Shown here piece after piece: positions 44,060 through 55,184 of a stretch of DNA of 64,000 nucleotides (position 1 is its first letter; the number at the start of each line of letters is the position of its first letter). The notes beneath the pieces were generated by a model. That model was not told the origin of the DNA. It saw nothing but the letters and a program-made list of their open reading frames with translations, and did not search any database. Source of the DNA: Ostrinia nubilalis. Taxonomy: Eukaryota; Arthropoda; Insecta; Lepidoptera; Crambidae. A program made the position numbers and the translations under genes. The stretch covers positions 5,642,001 through 5,706,000 of the forward strand of contig NC_087092.1 of NCBI RefSeq assembly GCF_963855985.1, read 5' to 3'.

Positions 44060-45185
44060 TTTAAAATTAATTATGGAGCCGTGCGATCTCTGCAGTCCAA
44101 GTGGGACTGTCTCAAAGGAAGATTAGGTCAAATCCTAGGCTAAACTAGACAAAACATCGAGGTTTTGGAATGGAGAAAAGATGACTTTAGATGATAATGA
44201 TTACGAGGAAACCTTTTGCAATCGAAGACAAAAAATGTTATTCCTTTGTGAGAGTATTATTGTTTCTTGCGACAAAGGCATAATATCAACTTTATAAAAG
44301 CTTAGAAAAGCTTTATTTCTTCTGACAAGACGCAGAACGGTGGCTTAAAAGCGGAAATACGTTGCTCGTTGAATTGCGAGGGTAGGTAGTAATCATTTCC
44401 AGGAAAGCTTGTTTATTCTTAGGGAATATAAAAGCTTAGTTTAAGTATTATTAGGATCTATATTTATTGCAATACTTTTATGATAATTAAACTTTAATGT
44501 AAGATAACATTAAAGTTTAAATTGTGATTATTTCCGTTTCAAACAATAATTCATAATACCAAAAAGGACTCTACACTCTCAGTAAGTAATAAACACTTAT
44601 CGCCATCGGATGTTATGGGATATTTTTAGTTCTCCACATTATTCCTTATACTCGTTCCCAACAGGATAATGATCATTAGCGAACTAATGATGTGCTAACT
44701 GCTGGGAGTGGCCCATATGTGCGCGCACTCCACACGTGATCCGGTTTGACGTTGAGGTTGGATTGCGCACACGCACCGGGTCGAGGCCAATTCACTCGCG
44801 AATGGATGGAATGGAATGGATTTGTGGCATGTCTAGACTACTGAATGCGTGGTCTGATTAGCTACTCTGTGGTATAGAAATACCGCGCGTTCTATTTCTA
44901 AATTAAATTGAAAAAAAAAATGTTTCCTTATTTAACAGTCATGTACAATTGTACACCTACCAACCTCATGTAGATAAGCAGGATTATTTGCGACTACAGT
45001 TGTTTACAAGCTCTCCTCAACGCTTCGAGTGGTTTATTATGTGTGAACTAGATGGCGCTACTGGTCTCATTTGTAGCTTGACTCGAATGAAATATACTGT
45101 AATTAGTCGATTGTCCAGTGTATTAATATACTTTTGAGAATAAATACCAATATGAATAGGTACTATAAAAGGTTCTACTTAATAT
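44060..45185. other. Rab26 intron 3, nothing recognised
   Basis: AT-rich intronic DNA. Short frames such as 44949-45137 have no support. Confidence 0.4.
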
Positions 45186-45191
45186 TCTTAC

Positions 45192-45300
45192 CATGGGCGT
45201 CCCTATAATATGCGTGTGTCACACTTCGGAATCGCTCTTGGCCGGCCGTGTCCCAAATCTGGAGTTTCACCTTGATGCCGTCGACGGTTACCACTTTGTT
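45192..45300 (-). CDS. Rab26: Rab26-like GTPase, coding exon 3
   Basis: Residues 110-145 plus one base. Acceptor ctgttcgcag|AACAAA, donor CATG|GTAAGA, phase 0 in and 1 out. It encodes '[20 protein letters not shown]' and '[16 protein letters not shown]', containing G3 (D126-T-A-G129-Q130). Q130 corresponds to the catalytic glutamine of Ras-like GTPases, so hydrolysis should be intact. A 2-kb transposon begins only 44 bp upstream of the acceptor. Confidence 0.93.
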
Positions 45301-45343
45301 CTGCGAACAGATGGCGATAGTTGTACCAAATGAAAATGTAGAG

Positions 45344-47373
45344 GGGTCATTGTCAAATTTTGCGCAGGTAAACGTGTCCCTCAACATTTTCTATTTTTTT
45401 GTTAGTAATAATGTCAAAATCCTTTACGAATTATGTATTAAATACAAAATACATCGCATTAGCGAACATCCATTATTGGAATAACGACTCAAGTTTCAAT
45501 ATTTTTAATTTTTTTTAAAGTAACAGAGTGGTCATTATTGGTAACAGAAAGGTTTTCCTTACAAATTGTACCTGTCCCATGTAGCATTCCGTTACAATAA
45601 ACATCAAATAATTGCATTTTCTACTATAGTAACCTTCTTAAAATAAATTATCATCGTAAACAGAGTATTATAAATATTCAATAAAATATGTTTTAAAATC
45701 AGTCAGTATAAAATATACTTTTTAAATAATTTTCTAAACTTTGTCCCACGTACTATCTGGAACCACCTGGACCACTATGTTACTAACTAATTCACGACTC
45801 AAAATGGAAATGGCGGTATTTTGGATATTGTTTAATCTTGGGTGGGATGTCTGCATTCGTCGTGGGAGTTCGTTAGATCGGGAGGAGAGGTAAGTCGCTC
45901 GGCAGTCGACCGCAAGGTGTTGAACGTGCTGCGTGTTTTTATTGCGCATCCACTTTGTTACCTACCTATTCACGTAAGTAAATGAATGTTTTTTCATTAG
46001 TTTACGTTCAGTATATTGTCTAAGGGGTAAATGTGTTAAATGTGAACGAAATATTTTGCTACACGCTTTATTTTTTGACTGGTGTATAATGGAATGTAAA
46101 ATTTACCACTCTGTTGCTGCAACTCTGTTACTAGCGTGTGGTAACAGAGTTGTTTTGAAAGTAACAGAGTTGCTTATGCCATTATATTTTTCTTTAATTT
46201 TGCTAAAATATTATGTTTCAATTACTGTTTTTTAATCAGTTGCAATTTAAAAAGTTCAAGCAATGTGTAACTTTGTTTTATACAAATAAATCGAAATAAT
46301 AAATATTAATAACCCCAAAAACTCATTGTTACAGGATATTTACGTTATTAAAATGCCTCTAACGCCTGCTGAGAAGCAGCGACGACACCCGAGAACGCCG
46401 TAGAAATAATCAAGAAAAAGACGTTAAAATAATTTTTTTAAGGCAATCGACGATAATGCAACAAAATTCAAATTAATTAAGTGATTTATCCTATGAGGCT
46501 TTTGATAATTTACTTGCCGTTGTTCCAGAACCTAAAAAAGTCTGCAAAGGTAAAAGAGTATACTACTAATTTGATAATCCCTTAGTTAAACTTAAGAAAT
46601 AAGTTATTTCAAATTTTCAGCTACTCTTCCAAGAAAATCTAATTTTTATTACTATAAAGATAAGGAATCTATAAGAAAGTAAGCTCTTGATTGATAAATT
46701 ACAGTCATAAGTTAATGTTTTGATGAAGTGATTTGGATCTCAAGCTCAATAAGTGCAAATTATTACATATTATTCAATAAAAATAACAACTATGTTACTG
46801 TGTTACAACTCTGTTACTTTTCTGTCCCAAAGATTAAAGAACATAGTAAGATTTGAAAGAAAAGCTAGTCAATATAATATAGCAAATATCGCGATGCGTT
46901 AATTTATTAGATAGTTTCACAGTATTATGTTCCAGTTAGCTGCTGATAAATAGATATTTGGAGGACTTAAGTAGAATTTAAGGTATTTTAATATTCAAGA
47001 AGTAACAGAGTTGTTTAAGAGTTTAGATTGATGATTGTTAAACTTAAAAAAAGACTGTTATGGTTCTAAATATATGTAAAAGATATAATACTGTTTAATA
47101 TTAGTCCCAAAATATTTGCGACTGACTTGTTTAATTTCATAATAAAAGGTAAAACGTAATGGTAACAAAGTTGTATTTTTTTTCACCCTGATCCATTAAA
47201 TCTGGAATAAATCTTAAATTATTGGTTAAACATCGCGGCAAACTGTAATAGATAATAATTCAGTTGTTATAACGGACACGGACATAGAAAAAAGTAATAT
47301 TTAAGCATATATTTATTTTGAAAAAAATATGATTTTAAGTTACATTTACCTGCGCAAAATTTGACAATGACCC
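45344..47373. mobile_element. 2.03-kb TIR transposon with 5-bp target duplication
   Basis: Inverted ends GGGTCATTGTCAAATTTTGC, continuing to 'GCAGGTAAA' (29 bp identical), at 45344-45372 and 47345-47373. The 5-bp direct repeat TAGAG flanks it on both sides (45339-45343, 47374-47378). Inside, the 12-mer GTAACAGAGTTG or its complement occurs exactly five times (46120, 46141, 46161, 46806, 47002), with several near matches. A degraded coding start is visible at about 46353-46440 ('MPLTPAEKQRR', then a frameshift, then 'RERRRNNQEKDVKII'). No intact transposase remains. The superfamily was not recognised; a 5-bp duplication is uncommon. Confidence 0.85.
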
Positions 47374-47557
47374 TAGAGATGATTTATGATGGTAGAGCTA
47401 GAGAGGATGCTTGAATATCGTCATATAGTTAATGATTAATTCGATGATAATGAGTGATTAGATAATAGTGGTTTATTAATAAATAGACATACACTGGGAG
47501 GAAAATTAAGTTACAAGTTACTCACATATTTAAAATGAATTAACAATACCTAACTAA

Positions 47558-48603
47558 GGACAATGGGCAAAATGGTACCCGGCTCTAATAGACATGCTTC
47601 TAGTATCATTTGAAAGGTCTTACCAAGACGAACAACTTTTACTATGACCACCAGCCTCAGATCTGGTTGTGTTCGAAGATAAACATACTTTTTTGCAGAA
47701 TGATACCCGGCTCGAATAGTTATGTTTGTAGTGTCATTTGAAAGGTCTTACCAAGACGAACAACATTTACTATGGCCACCAGCCTCAGATCTGGTTGCGT
47801 TCGAAGATAAACATACTTTTTGTGTAGTCGAAGTATCACACGTGTCCATCGTATGGTAGGTACCTAGGTTATGCGAGAACCCTTCATTGTTTACCGCTCC
47901 AGCATCCTTCCTTGACTCTATAAATATTTATGGATAATTGTGAAATAAATATTTTTATTTGAAGAACTACTACCCCTTATTAATAAAAAGTTACATCTAG
48001 GATGAACCATGGATTAAAATGACATTTCCATACCAAATGACAATTAAGCCAGAGTTCAACTAGGGTGTAACTTAATTTTATTAATAAACGGGTTAGAATT
48101 TTATTACTTCTTAAGGATTTTATTATGGGTTGCTAAAGTGAATAAACCCACAAGACCCAATAAGTCCACCCACAAGATGGACCGACGACCTCATAAAGGT
48201 AACGGGAATACGCTGGATGCAGGCTGCAACCAACCGGCCATTGTGGAAATCATTGGGGGAGGCCTATGTTCAACTGGACGTTCTATGGCTAAAATGATCA
48301 TGATGATGATGATGAAAGAGAATCAAGGGCTAATAGCTTGGGTAGTTCGTCGTAGGTATAATACTTTCCTTTTCAATGCTTCTTTTAGTTATATTAATAG
48401 ATTGTAGTCATAGTACATACTCGTATACATGGATGATTGTGTTATACTTTCTTATAATACTTAGTGGAATTACTGCTTTCAAAACGTGAATTAGAACTGG
48501 CCCCATAGCAGATATTTTCCTACATCTAAAGGCCTTTTGAAATATATATTGGTTATGGCTATTGGACCGGGTACCACTTTCCATACATTTGTGCCCATCA
48601 TCC
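47558..48603. mobile_element. Composite element with inverted ends, nested MITE and LINE tail
   Basis: Ends GGACAATGGGCAAAATGGTA and, inverted, GGATGATGGGCACAAATG with 'GGTACCCGG' inside both. It contains a 128-bp tandem duplication (about 47576-47703 and 47704-47822, 'tttgaaaggtcttaccaaga'). It also holds a small inverted-repeat MITE (about 47971-48091, ends near 'cccttattaataaaa' and 'tttattaataaacggg') and an RTE LINE tail at about 48140-48325. Several insertions appear to have accumulated in one old element. Confidence 0.6.
48140..48325 (+). mobile_element. RTE-type LINE 3' tail
   Basis: Reads 'RWTDDLIKVTG', 'RWMQAATNRPLWKSLGEAYV' in shifted frames and ends in an ATGATGATGATG run. 5'-truncated and dead. 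Confidence 0.75.
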
Positions 48604-48609
48604 TTTAGT

Positions 48610-49812
48610 CTAATTACTAATTAAAATATCAAAACCATAGCCTAATTTGTTTATGACCTTCCCACCTAGGTATTTACAATAACAAAGATGACGTAAACCT
48701 ACTCCCAATCTAAAACTCATGGGCGCTCAGTGACAGCATCCATAAATCAAAATTGCAAAAAGTTAGCAAGCAAAAAATCGGGCACCATTGCTAACAATAA
48801 ATCACTCACGCGCGCAGTCGATTCGATTCAATCAGTATTCAGTGCTGTCACAGCGAGGGGCGGGAACGGAAAAAGCGCGCCAAACTTCAAACACCAATGG
48901 CGTGGAGGCGACCCGTCCGCTTGCAACACGTGACTGGCTAATTTGAACTTGGAACCCTTGACGGTCATGAATTTTTCTTTTATGGTCAGTATTAATATGG
49001 TAATTGAGAAGATGGAAGTTAACTAAATGATTATTTTCATTGTTAGTCGGTTTTTAATAATTTCTGCCAAGTAAAGAAAGATGCAACGGCTAACAAGGAT
49101 ACACGTTTCAAGTTTTTTTTTAGTTTCGGAATGATATCAGTATCAGATTAAATAACGTCCAATTAAACCTATGAAATTACCAATAATAATGCTTAAGATA
49201 GCCTACTTAATACATAAGTCATAAGTTTATGCACATATTTATAAACTTAACTAACAAAATTAAATGAATATCATTTATAACGCGCATACCTGTCTATAAT
49301 GATATTACGTAGAGTTATTAATAAAGTAAAAACGTTACTACACGTGGAAAATTTTATCGTTTCACAATCACAACCTGTGACAAACCATAGGAAATTTTAT
49401 TACCTCCGAGCTGCATCTCCATAATACCCGATATCGTGTAATGCCTACACGTACACGTGCCGTTTTAAAACCTTTGCCTTTTAGTATCAATTTGTAAAGT
49501 GCTTTGATAGAGTTTTTACTGCGCTGGACTCGTGACTTTGTAGGCTTTTATTTTGTCCTTTATTTAGTTCGAGTGCCCATCGTTTATTAAGATACAGGAT
49601 GTTTTTTTTATGTATGTAACTTTAATTAATTAGTTTAGGTACTTAACGTTACATCTAGGGCTCTCCAAATCTGACACGATCCCGGGCTAATTTAAATAAG
49701 TAAAGAGATCCTTCAGGCTGCAGAAAAAATCTTTAAGCTTTGGAAGACTTAATAATTATTAGAGTAGAGGTCATGGAATGCAAACTTAGGTCAGTATTTT
49801 CAATTTATCAGG
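48610..49812. other. Rab26 intron 2, nothing recognised
   Basis: AT-rich intronic DNA. A GC-richer patch at about 48800-48935 has a 67-codon frame without a recognisable domain. Confidence 0.4.
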
Positions 49813-49817
49813 TCTTA

Positions 49818-49934
49818 GGCTGAGTTGCACTACCTAACTTTAACCGTAACTATAACGACAACCGATGTATTTTTAAGCAATTTGATAGATTTCTGACGTT
49901 TGCTAAAGTTAAATTAAGATGGTGCAACCCAACC
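49818..49934. mobile_element. PIF/Harbinger-type MITE, family of MITE B
   Basis: Ends GGCTGAGTTGCACTACCTAA and, inverted, GGTTGGGTTGCACCATCTTA. The flanks are TTA and TGA, an imperfect TWA duplication. Closely resembles the element at 15125-15242. Confidence 0.65.
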
Positions 49935-50348
49935 TGAGTAGTAACGACACAAAAACGCGTCAAAAAGAGCAATTATGCAAATTAATCTACTCGAAATATG
50001 TTACGAATTTTCGATACGAGTACTTATGTGCGGGAAAAGCTTCGAATTTTGCGAGTGACGAGGGACACTTCACAAACTTCACGGCGCGAACCATCATGTG
50101 CATCAGCGTAAATTCACGGAACGACGACACGCTCGTGTGAAAAGCGCGCTTTCTTTTATCAGGCATTGGAAAAAAGTCCCCATCTCATTATGAATCTCAT
50201 TTCCTTGTGATAAGATCCTAAAAGCTAAAACAATTGAAGTTTTTATCACTTTACGCTCCAAATAAAAAAAAAATTAGGAACATTGAGATTTCCGTAGGCA
50301 AAGAAAATCAAACCATAAATCGCTTAGTCTAAGTTCAGTTTCCTATAC

Positions 50349-50459
50349 CCGGAAGTCGATCCCGACGGTGGATATGTAGTTCCCGGCCAGGAAGGTGCCA
50401 TCGCGGAAGCGTACCAGCATACAGGTCTTCCCCACCCCGCTGTCTCCTAGCAGCATCAC
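50349..50459 (-). CDS. Rab26: Rab26-like GTPase, coding exon 2
   Basis: Residues 73-109, phase 0 at both ends. Acceptor cgatttccag|GTGATG, donor TTCCGG|GTATAG. It encodes the P-loop (G77-DSGVGK-T84) and switch I with 'FLAGNYISTVGIDFR'. 'VMLLGDSGVGKTCMLVRFRD' is a strong Rab26/37 signature. It is GC-richer than its flanking introns. Confidence 0.93.
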
Positions 50460-50519
50460 CTGGAAATCGATAGACAGGGAAATAAATACGTGTAGACCTT
50501 TATAGACGTGCATAGATTA

Positions 50520-50659
50520 GGCTGGTTTTAGTGTCACGCGGACCGTCCGGTGCGGACCCGCTCCGCACGGCCAATCTGTATGAACTTCTAGGGAGCGTTT
50601 TAGAGTAATGCGTTCCGGAGCGATCTGTACTGACAGTCCGCGTGACACTTAAACCAGCC
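50520..50659. mobile_element. PIF/Harbinger-type MITE in Rab26 intron 1
   Basis: 140-bp element with ends GGCTGGTTTTAGTGTCACGC and, inverted, GGCTGGTTTAAGTGTCACGC. It is flanked by TTA on both sides (50517-50519 and 50660-50662), a TWA duplication. Confidence 0.78.
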
Positions 50660-51342
50660 TTAGAACTCTACTTTAAAAATAAAAAAGAGTAAAGATCCCT
50701 CCACTATTCATGGCTATGGACTACATGTTGAGGAAATAAAGTGTGGAAATACAGATTGTCATCCTTTTTAAAAAAACGACGAGGTATTATTGTCCTTTAT
50801 GCTTAGAGTTTTGGTAGAAATGGCAAAAAGGTAAAGGATACGAATAATATTTTGGGAAAATCATTGTGAAATCAAAATTGTTGTTTCCATTTTCACCCAA
50901 AATTACCGCGACATAATCAAATAGTGACAATGCAAACTATTGCGGTTAAAAGCGGAGATAAAATTATATTTCCTATTTGTGCCAATTTAATTATACCAGG
51001 AATTTGAATTGTTTCATAAATTTATACAGTATGAAGTATGATAAATAAATAGTTAATCCAAACTTAACGAGGAATCTATTTTAAACAAGTCCGCCGAATA
51101 ATGTTTTCATTATAAAGCATTATTGAAATATTTAAAACATCATACAAAGTTCAATAAAATTAAATTCATAGAGCAAGTACCTAAGTAAATAAAATTATGC
51201 CCATGCTAACGAGGGCTTCAGCCCGGGATTTCGTTTTAAAATTACTCAAATATAGTTACTCAAATACAGCGTCTGTTGTTTTAAATTTTATACCTCTTTT
51301 ATAATAAACGTACCTAAGGTCAGTAAAAAATCATTTACTTAC

Positions 51343-51558
51343 TTTGCCAAAGACCTCGTATTTGTCCTCTTGCTTTCCCTGCTGTTCCCAGGGTTCCGTA
51401 GGGCTCGGAGGTTCACTGTGAGGCATGACCCCCTCCTGGTCATTTTTATCATCGTCCTCTCTAGCTTCTGGAAGGTTCCTAGCCCACGTTGGCCGGACCC
51501 TTCCAACTATCACGCGTTTTTCCATCTGCCTGTTGTCCACGGAGTTTGGATTCCACAT
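51343..51558 (-). CDS. Rab26: Rab26-like GTPase, first coding exon
   Basis: 72 codons from the ATG (context TAAAAATGTGG) to donor GGCAAA|GTAAGT, phase 0. This is the N-terminal extension before the GTPase fold. It is hydrophilic, with 'MEKRVIVGRVRPTWARNLPE', an acidic stretch and a Pro/Ser-rich segment, and has no signal peptide or membrane segment. Rab26 proteins usually have such an extension. Joined exons give 789 nt, 262 aa. Rab26 acts on secretory granules and synaptic vesicles and has been tied to autophagy of vesicles. Rab37 is the closest alternative name. Confidence 0.88.
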
Positions 51559-51699
51559 TTTTATTTTTATACTTTTGAAACTCGAACTGATGTCAATTAT
51601 TTTAGTTTTTTCAATCTGTAGCTGATGTAGTTTTGTTGGTTGCCAGTCACATTTTAATGTTTTTTTATTTCACTTTATTCCTCATCCACATTAAATTCG

Positions 51700-52880
51700 A
51701 ATAAAAAAAACAAATGGCTGTCATGGAGAGAATCGTTGCAGCTTTCGTGTGATTGAAATTCTTGAGATGCTTAAAGTGGAAAATAATAAACAATATTGTT
51801 AATAGTTTGATTTTTTATGATGTGTTTTTGATATGATTTAAAATGTTTGGTGCTTAGTAGAGTTGTTTGATGGAAGTCAGGGACACGTATTGGTGGTATT
51901 TTCCATCTTTTATTTGGCTAATGGTGCCGAAGTTAAACAAGGCACACAATACGGGTGTAATGAGGAAAATAAAAGTATTATAAACTGGTCCGAAATCAGG
52001 AAATCAGAAATAAAGGAAGAAACGAAGCGTGCGGGTATCGAGTTCTGAGTTGGAGGAAAATGATTTCGTGTCAAGTATTATTTACACGTGTACACGTTGA
52101 AGAGTCGAAAGATTCATGGAAATATTGGACAGTTACATGTCTTTTGTGCCGCATGACAACTAACTTGCTATACGATATAAGATAAATATTATTGCTTCAA
52201 CAGAATTGATTCAATAACTTTTCCTCCAGTTTCTGAATTGAGATATGAAATAGAAAATAAATTATACTGATCAGATAAAAACCTCCTCTTTTTTGTGAAG
52301 TCGGTTAGTGAGCACGATCAAGCTAAAAATATCAATTTAGTAACCAGGTACATGTATTGATCCGTTCTAATCATTTAGTTAGACGAAAGCGAAGTGACAA
52401 AGAACACTTTTGAGAAAAATAACTCTTCTATAGTGAACAGTGGTTTTATTTAATATTATTAAACACATCTATAACATTCAAACGGTTAAGATAGTTTTAT
52501 AACTAAACCCCAAACATCTCTAACAACTAACTCTACAGTATACTCATGTTACAATCAGTTTAACGGTCTCCCTTTGACACCGTATCTTGATATTTGAGAA
52601 ACTTGGCCATATAATTGTTGTCACACAACAATGTGACAATGTAACAATGTTGACAGTCCCAGGGGAGTGGGGGCTGAACAAACAGCCCTGTTACGCGGAT
52701 TTAATTGTTACGTTTAATTATGTAGAGGTTGGCGTTCAACATTTCATCGTTTTGTTATGATTGTACCATTATTCATTTTGACGGCACAGTCAAAGTAAAA
52801 CTAGTCGTAGGTTTATTTGTTCAGAATGGAAAATCCTCAAAAAGTGAACTTATGTTTCGATGATCGATTTTTTTTTCATA
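51700..52880. other. Intergenic upstream of Rab26, nothing recognised
   Basis: AT-rich DNA, presumably containing the Rab26 5' UTR and promoter near 51.6-51.8 kb. No core motif could be assigned. Confidence 0.35.
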
Positions 52881-52887
52881 ATCGATA

Positions 52888-53084
52888 CTAGCTTTTGCCC
52901 GCAGCTTTACCCGCGTGAAATTTAGTTTGCCACAGATCGTCATAAATTATAGCCTATATGTTATTCTCGGTTATAAACAATAATACCTACTGTAAAGTTT
53001 CATCAAAATCTGTTCAGTAGTTTTTGCGTGAAAGAGTAACAAACATCCAGACATCCAAACTTTCGCATTTGTAATATTAGTAGA
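52888..53084 (-). mobile_element. Helitron-like dispersed repeat
   Basis: Minus-strand element starting TCTACTAATATTACAAATGC and ending in 'gcgggcaaaag' and CTAG. It contains 'agtttgccacagatcgtc' and 'gtaaagtttcatcaaaatc', shared with the split copy at 8303-8728. Confidence 0.65.
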
Positions 53085-53094
53085 GAATAATATA

Positions 53095-53770
53095 TTCCTC
53101 CTTCTAATTTAATTAGGTATACCTACTTAGACATAAAATAAATTAAGTACACGTGTCGTAAGTTGAAGAACAAAAAAGGAAAATTGTTTTCATTTCCTGG
53201 AAAAAATATGTAGCTTACCTAAGTATTGTTAAGTTGTTTTATCATTTGTGTCTTACAACCTATTTAAATAAGTATGTGTATGATAAGTACCAGTAATATT
53301 AGTATGAATAAACTGGAATAAACTAACTTCTACCTTTACAAGTGTTTACAAGTACCTAAGTATTTTTGAAGTCGGTAGGTACATTATCCGCAGAAGGCAA
53401 TCGAAGTGGATCTTCCATATTCTCACTTTTATGTACATTATGAACTAAATAACACGCGTATATGGTAAATAGCACGAATATCTACCGTGTCACCCTTGTT
53501 AGCTTGTTTAAAGTTGGGTGCACACGGCATTGAAGTAACGTAGTTTTAACTACGTTAGTTCGCGGCCGTGGCACAATGGATACGTAAGGTCGGTGTAGTC
53601 GGGACTTTAGAGCCGTGGCCTTGTTTTCATAGCCTTGTTCTGTGAGTATAGGCAAAATAGATAATGTGTATTTTCGGCAAAAATATGAAAAACATAATAA
53701 TTTAAAACTTTACTTTTATGCGTTGCATAATTTAATTCATTTAAACAGGTTTTACCGCGATATGCGGTAT
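53095..53770. other. Intergenic, nothing recognised
   Basis: AT-rich DNA with no supported feature. Confidence 0.4.
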
Positions 53771-53777
53771 TGAAATA

Positions 53778-55175
53778 AGGTACTTGATACAAATAAGGCC
53801 TACCTAACTTTAAATGCTTATATTTCAATAAATATTAACGCCAGTCAACAAAAACAAGGTTAATTAACTTCTTCCATCCTTTAATTTTAGCAATATTACA
53901 AAAAATAGCACAATTTTTAACTAAATCTATTCAAAATTAGCAAATTACGAAACCACTGATTTTGGCTTTAATAAATCACCTACACGGAATAAGGCCTATA
54001 TGATTCAAATGCCTGTAGACCTTAAAATTGAAGTTGTATTAAACAAAATGCAGTCTTATAACATTAAACACGTCGATTTGTTTGCATTATCAAAATTTTA
54101 CATACCAAGTAAACAGAAATATACTGTATATCTCTAGATAAACTTAAATTCCGCTTATTAAGAATAATACACAAATTATAGATAAAATTAAATATTCGTA
54201 GTAACAAAGTAATGATTCCTTACTTAAATTATCAAAAAAAATATCAAAAACAAACAATATTATTTTTTTGTATAGGGCTTATTAAAACACCGTGTTCGAA
54301 TAAGGCCTACGCATAAAACCTTTTAAATAAATCAGTTTAGGAACATCATTTATTCTCGAATTTTTGTAAACAAAATGAGATCTCAATTTTTGTTAGAACC
54401 AGGGCATAAAAAGGCTTCTGAATCATCTTTACGAACTCCTACACAATCTTTGTGATACCACCAAAAGCAGTCCTTTATGGTAGCATATCTGCTACATTGT
54501 CTTCAAGACAGGTATGATTATACCAGCTTTTATTCTCCTTTCCTTTAGAATTATACATACGGCTTTTTTTTCTTATTTTTTATTGGTTTTGAATTTTGTT
54601 TCTTTTTTTTACGGGTTTAGTAATTTTTTTCGACTCTGTTTTCTTTTTCTTTTCTGTGCTGTTAGTAACATTCTTATTAAATAAATATTTAGTTACTCTT
54701 TGACTCATTTAGTTTAATGAATTTGTCCGTAATCAGGTGTTGACATAAGTATCTAATATGGCCTACCATGCTGAAATAAGGCCTAGGCCTTATTAGACAT
54801 CTCGCTCTTGTTGTCTTTAAAAATTTACAAATAATGCATCTATAGCCAGTAGTACAAAAAAAGGCAATTATTAGCTAGTAAGAAATATTTAGAAACGATT
54901 ACTAAGAAAAGCTTCATATAAAACAGCGTCATTTTACCGAAAATTTAAGATGAAATCGGCAGATTTTTATAAGAGAGCACGAAATCACCCACCACCTTAG
55001 AAGAACGCGTGCCAATTGGTGCTGGGATCGTGGATCGGGACGCTCTTGCACTCTACCGGGTTTTAGGACATATGAGTACGTGTCCCTGAAGTATTATCCC
55101 GGTTGGATTTATTTATCTGTGTTTTCTGATGTATAGGCCTTATTAGAACGTAGGCCTTATTTGTATCAAGTACCT
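53778..55175 (-). mobile_element. Tigger/pogo-like DNA transposon remnant, copy 2
   Basis: 1,398-bp element flanked by TA (53776-53777 and 55176-55177) with ends AGGTACTTGATACAAATAAG. It is the same element as 6009-7397 along its whole length but in the opposite orientation, with scattered differences. The PHD-like finger remnant is on the minus strand at about 54390-54540. The two copies lack the same central transposase part, so both derive from one internally deleted, non-autonomous lineage. Confidence 0.82.
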
Positions 55176-55184
55176 TACCTGTAT

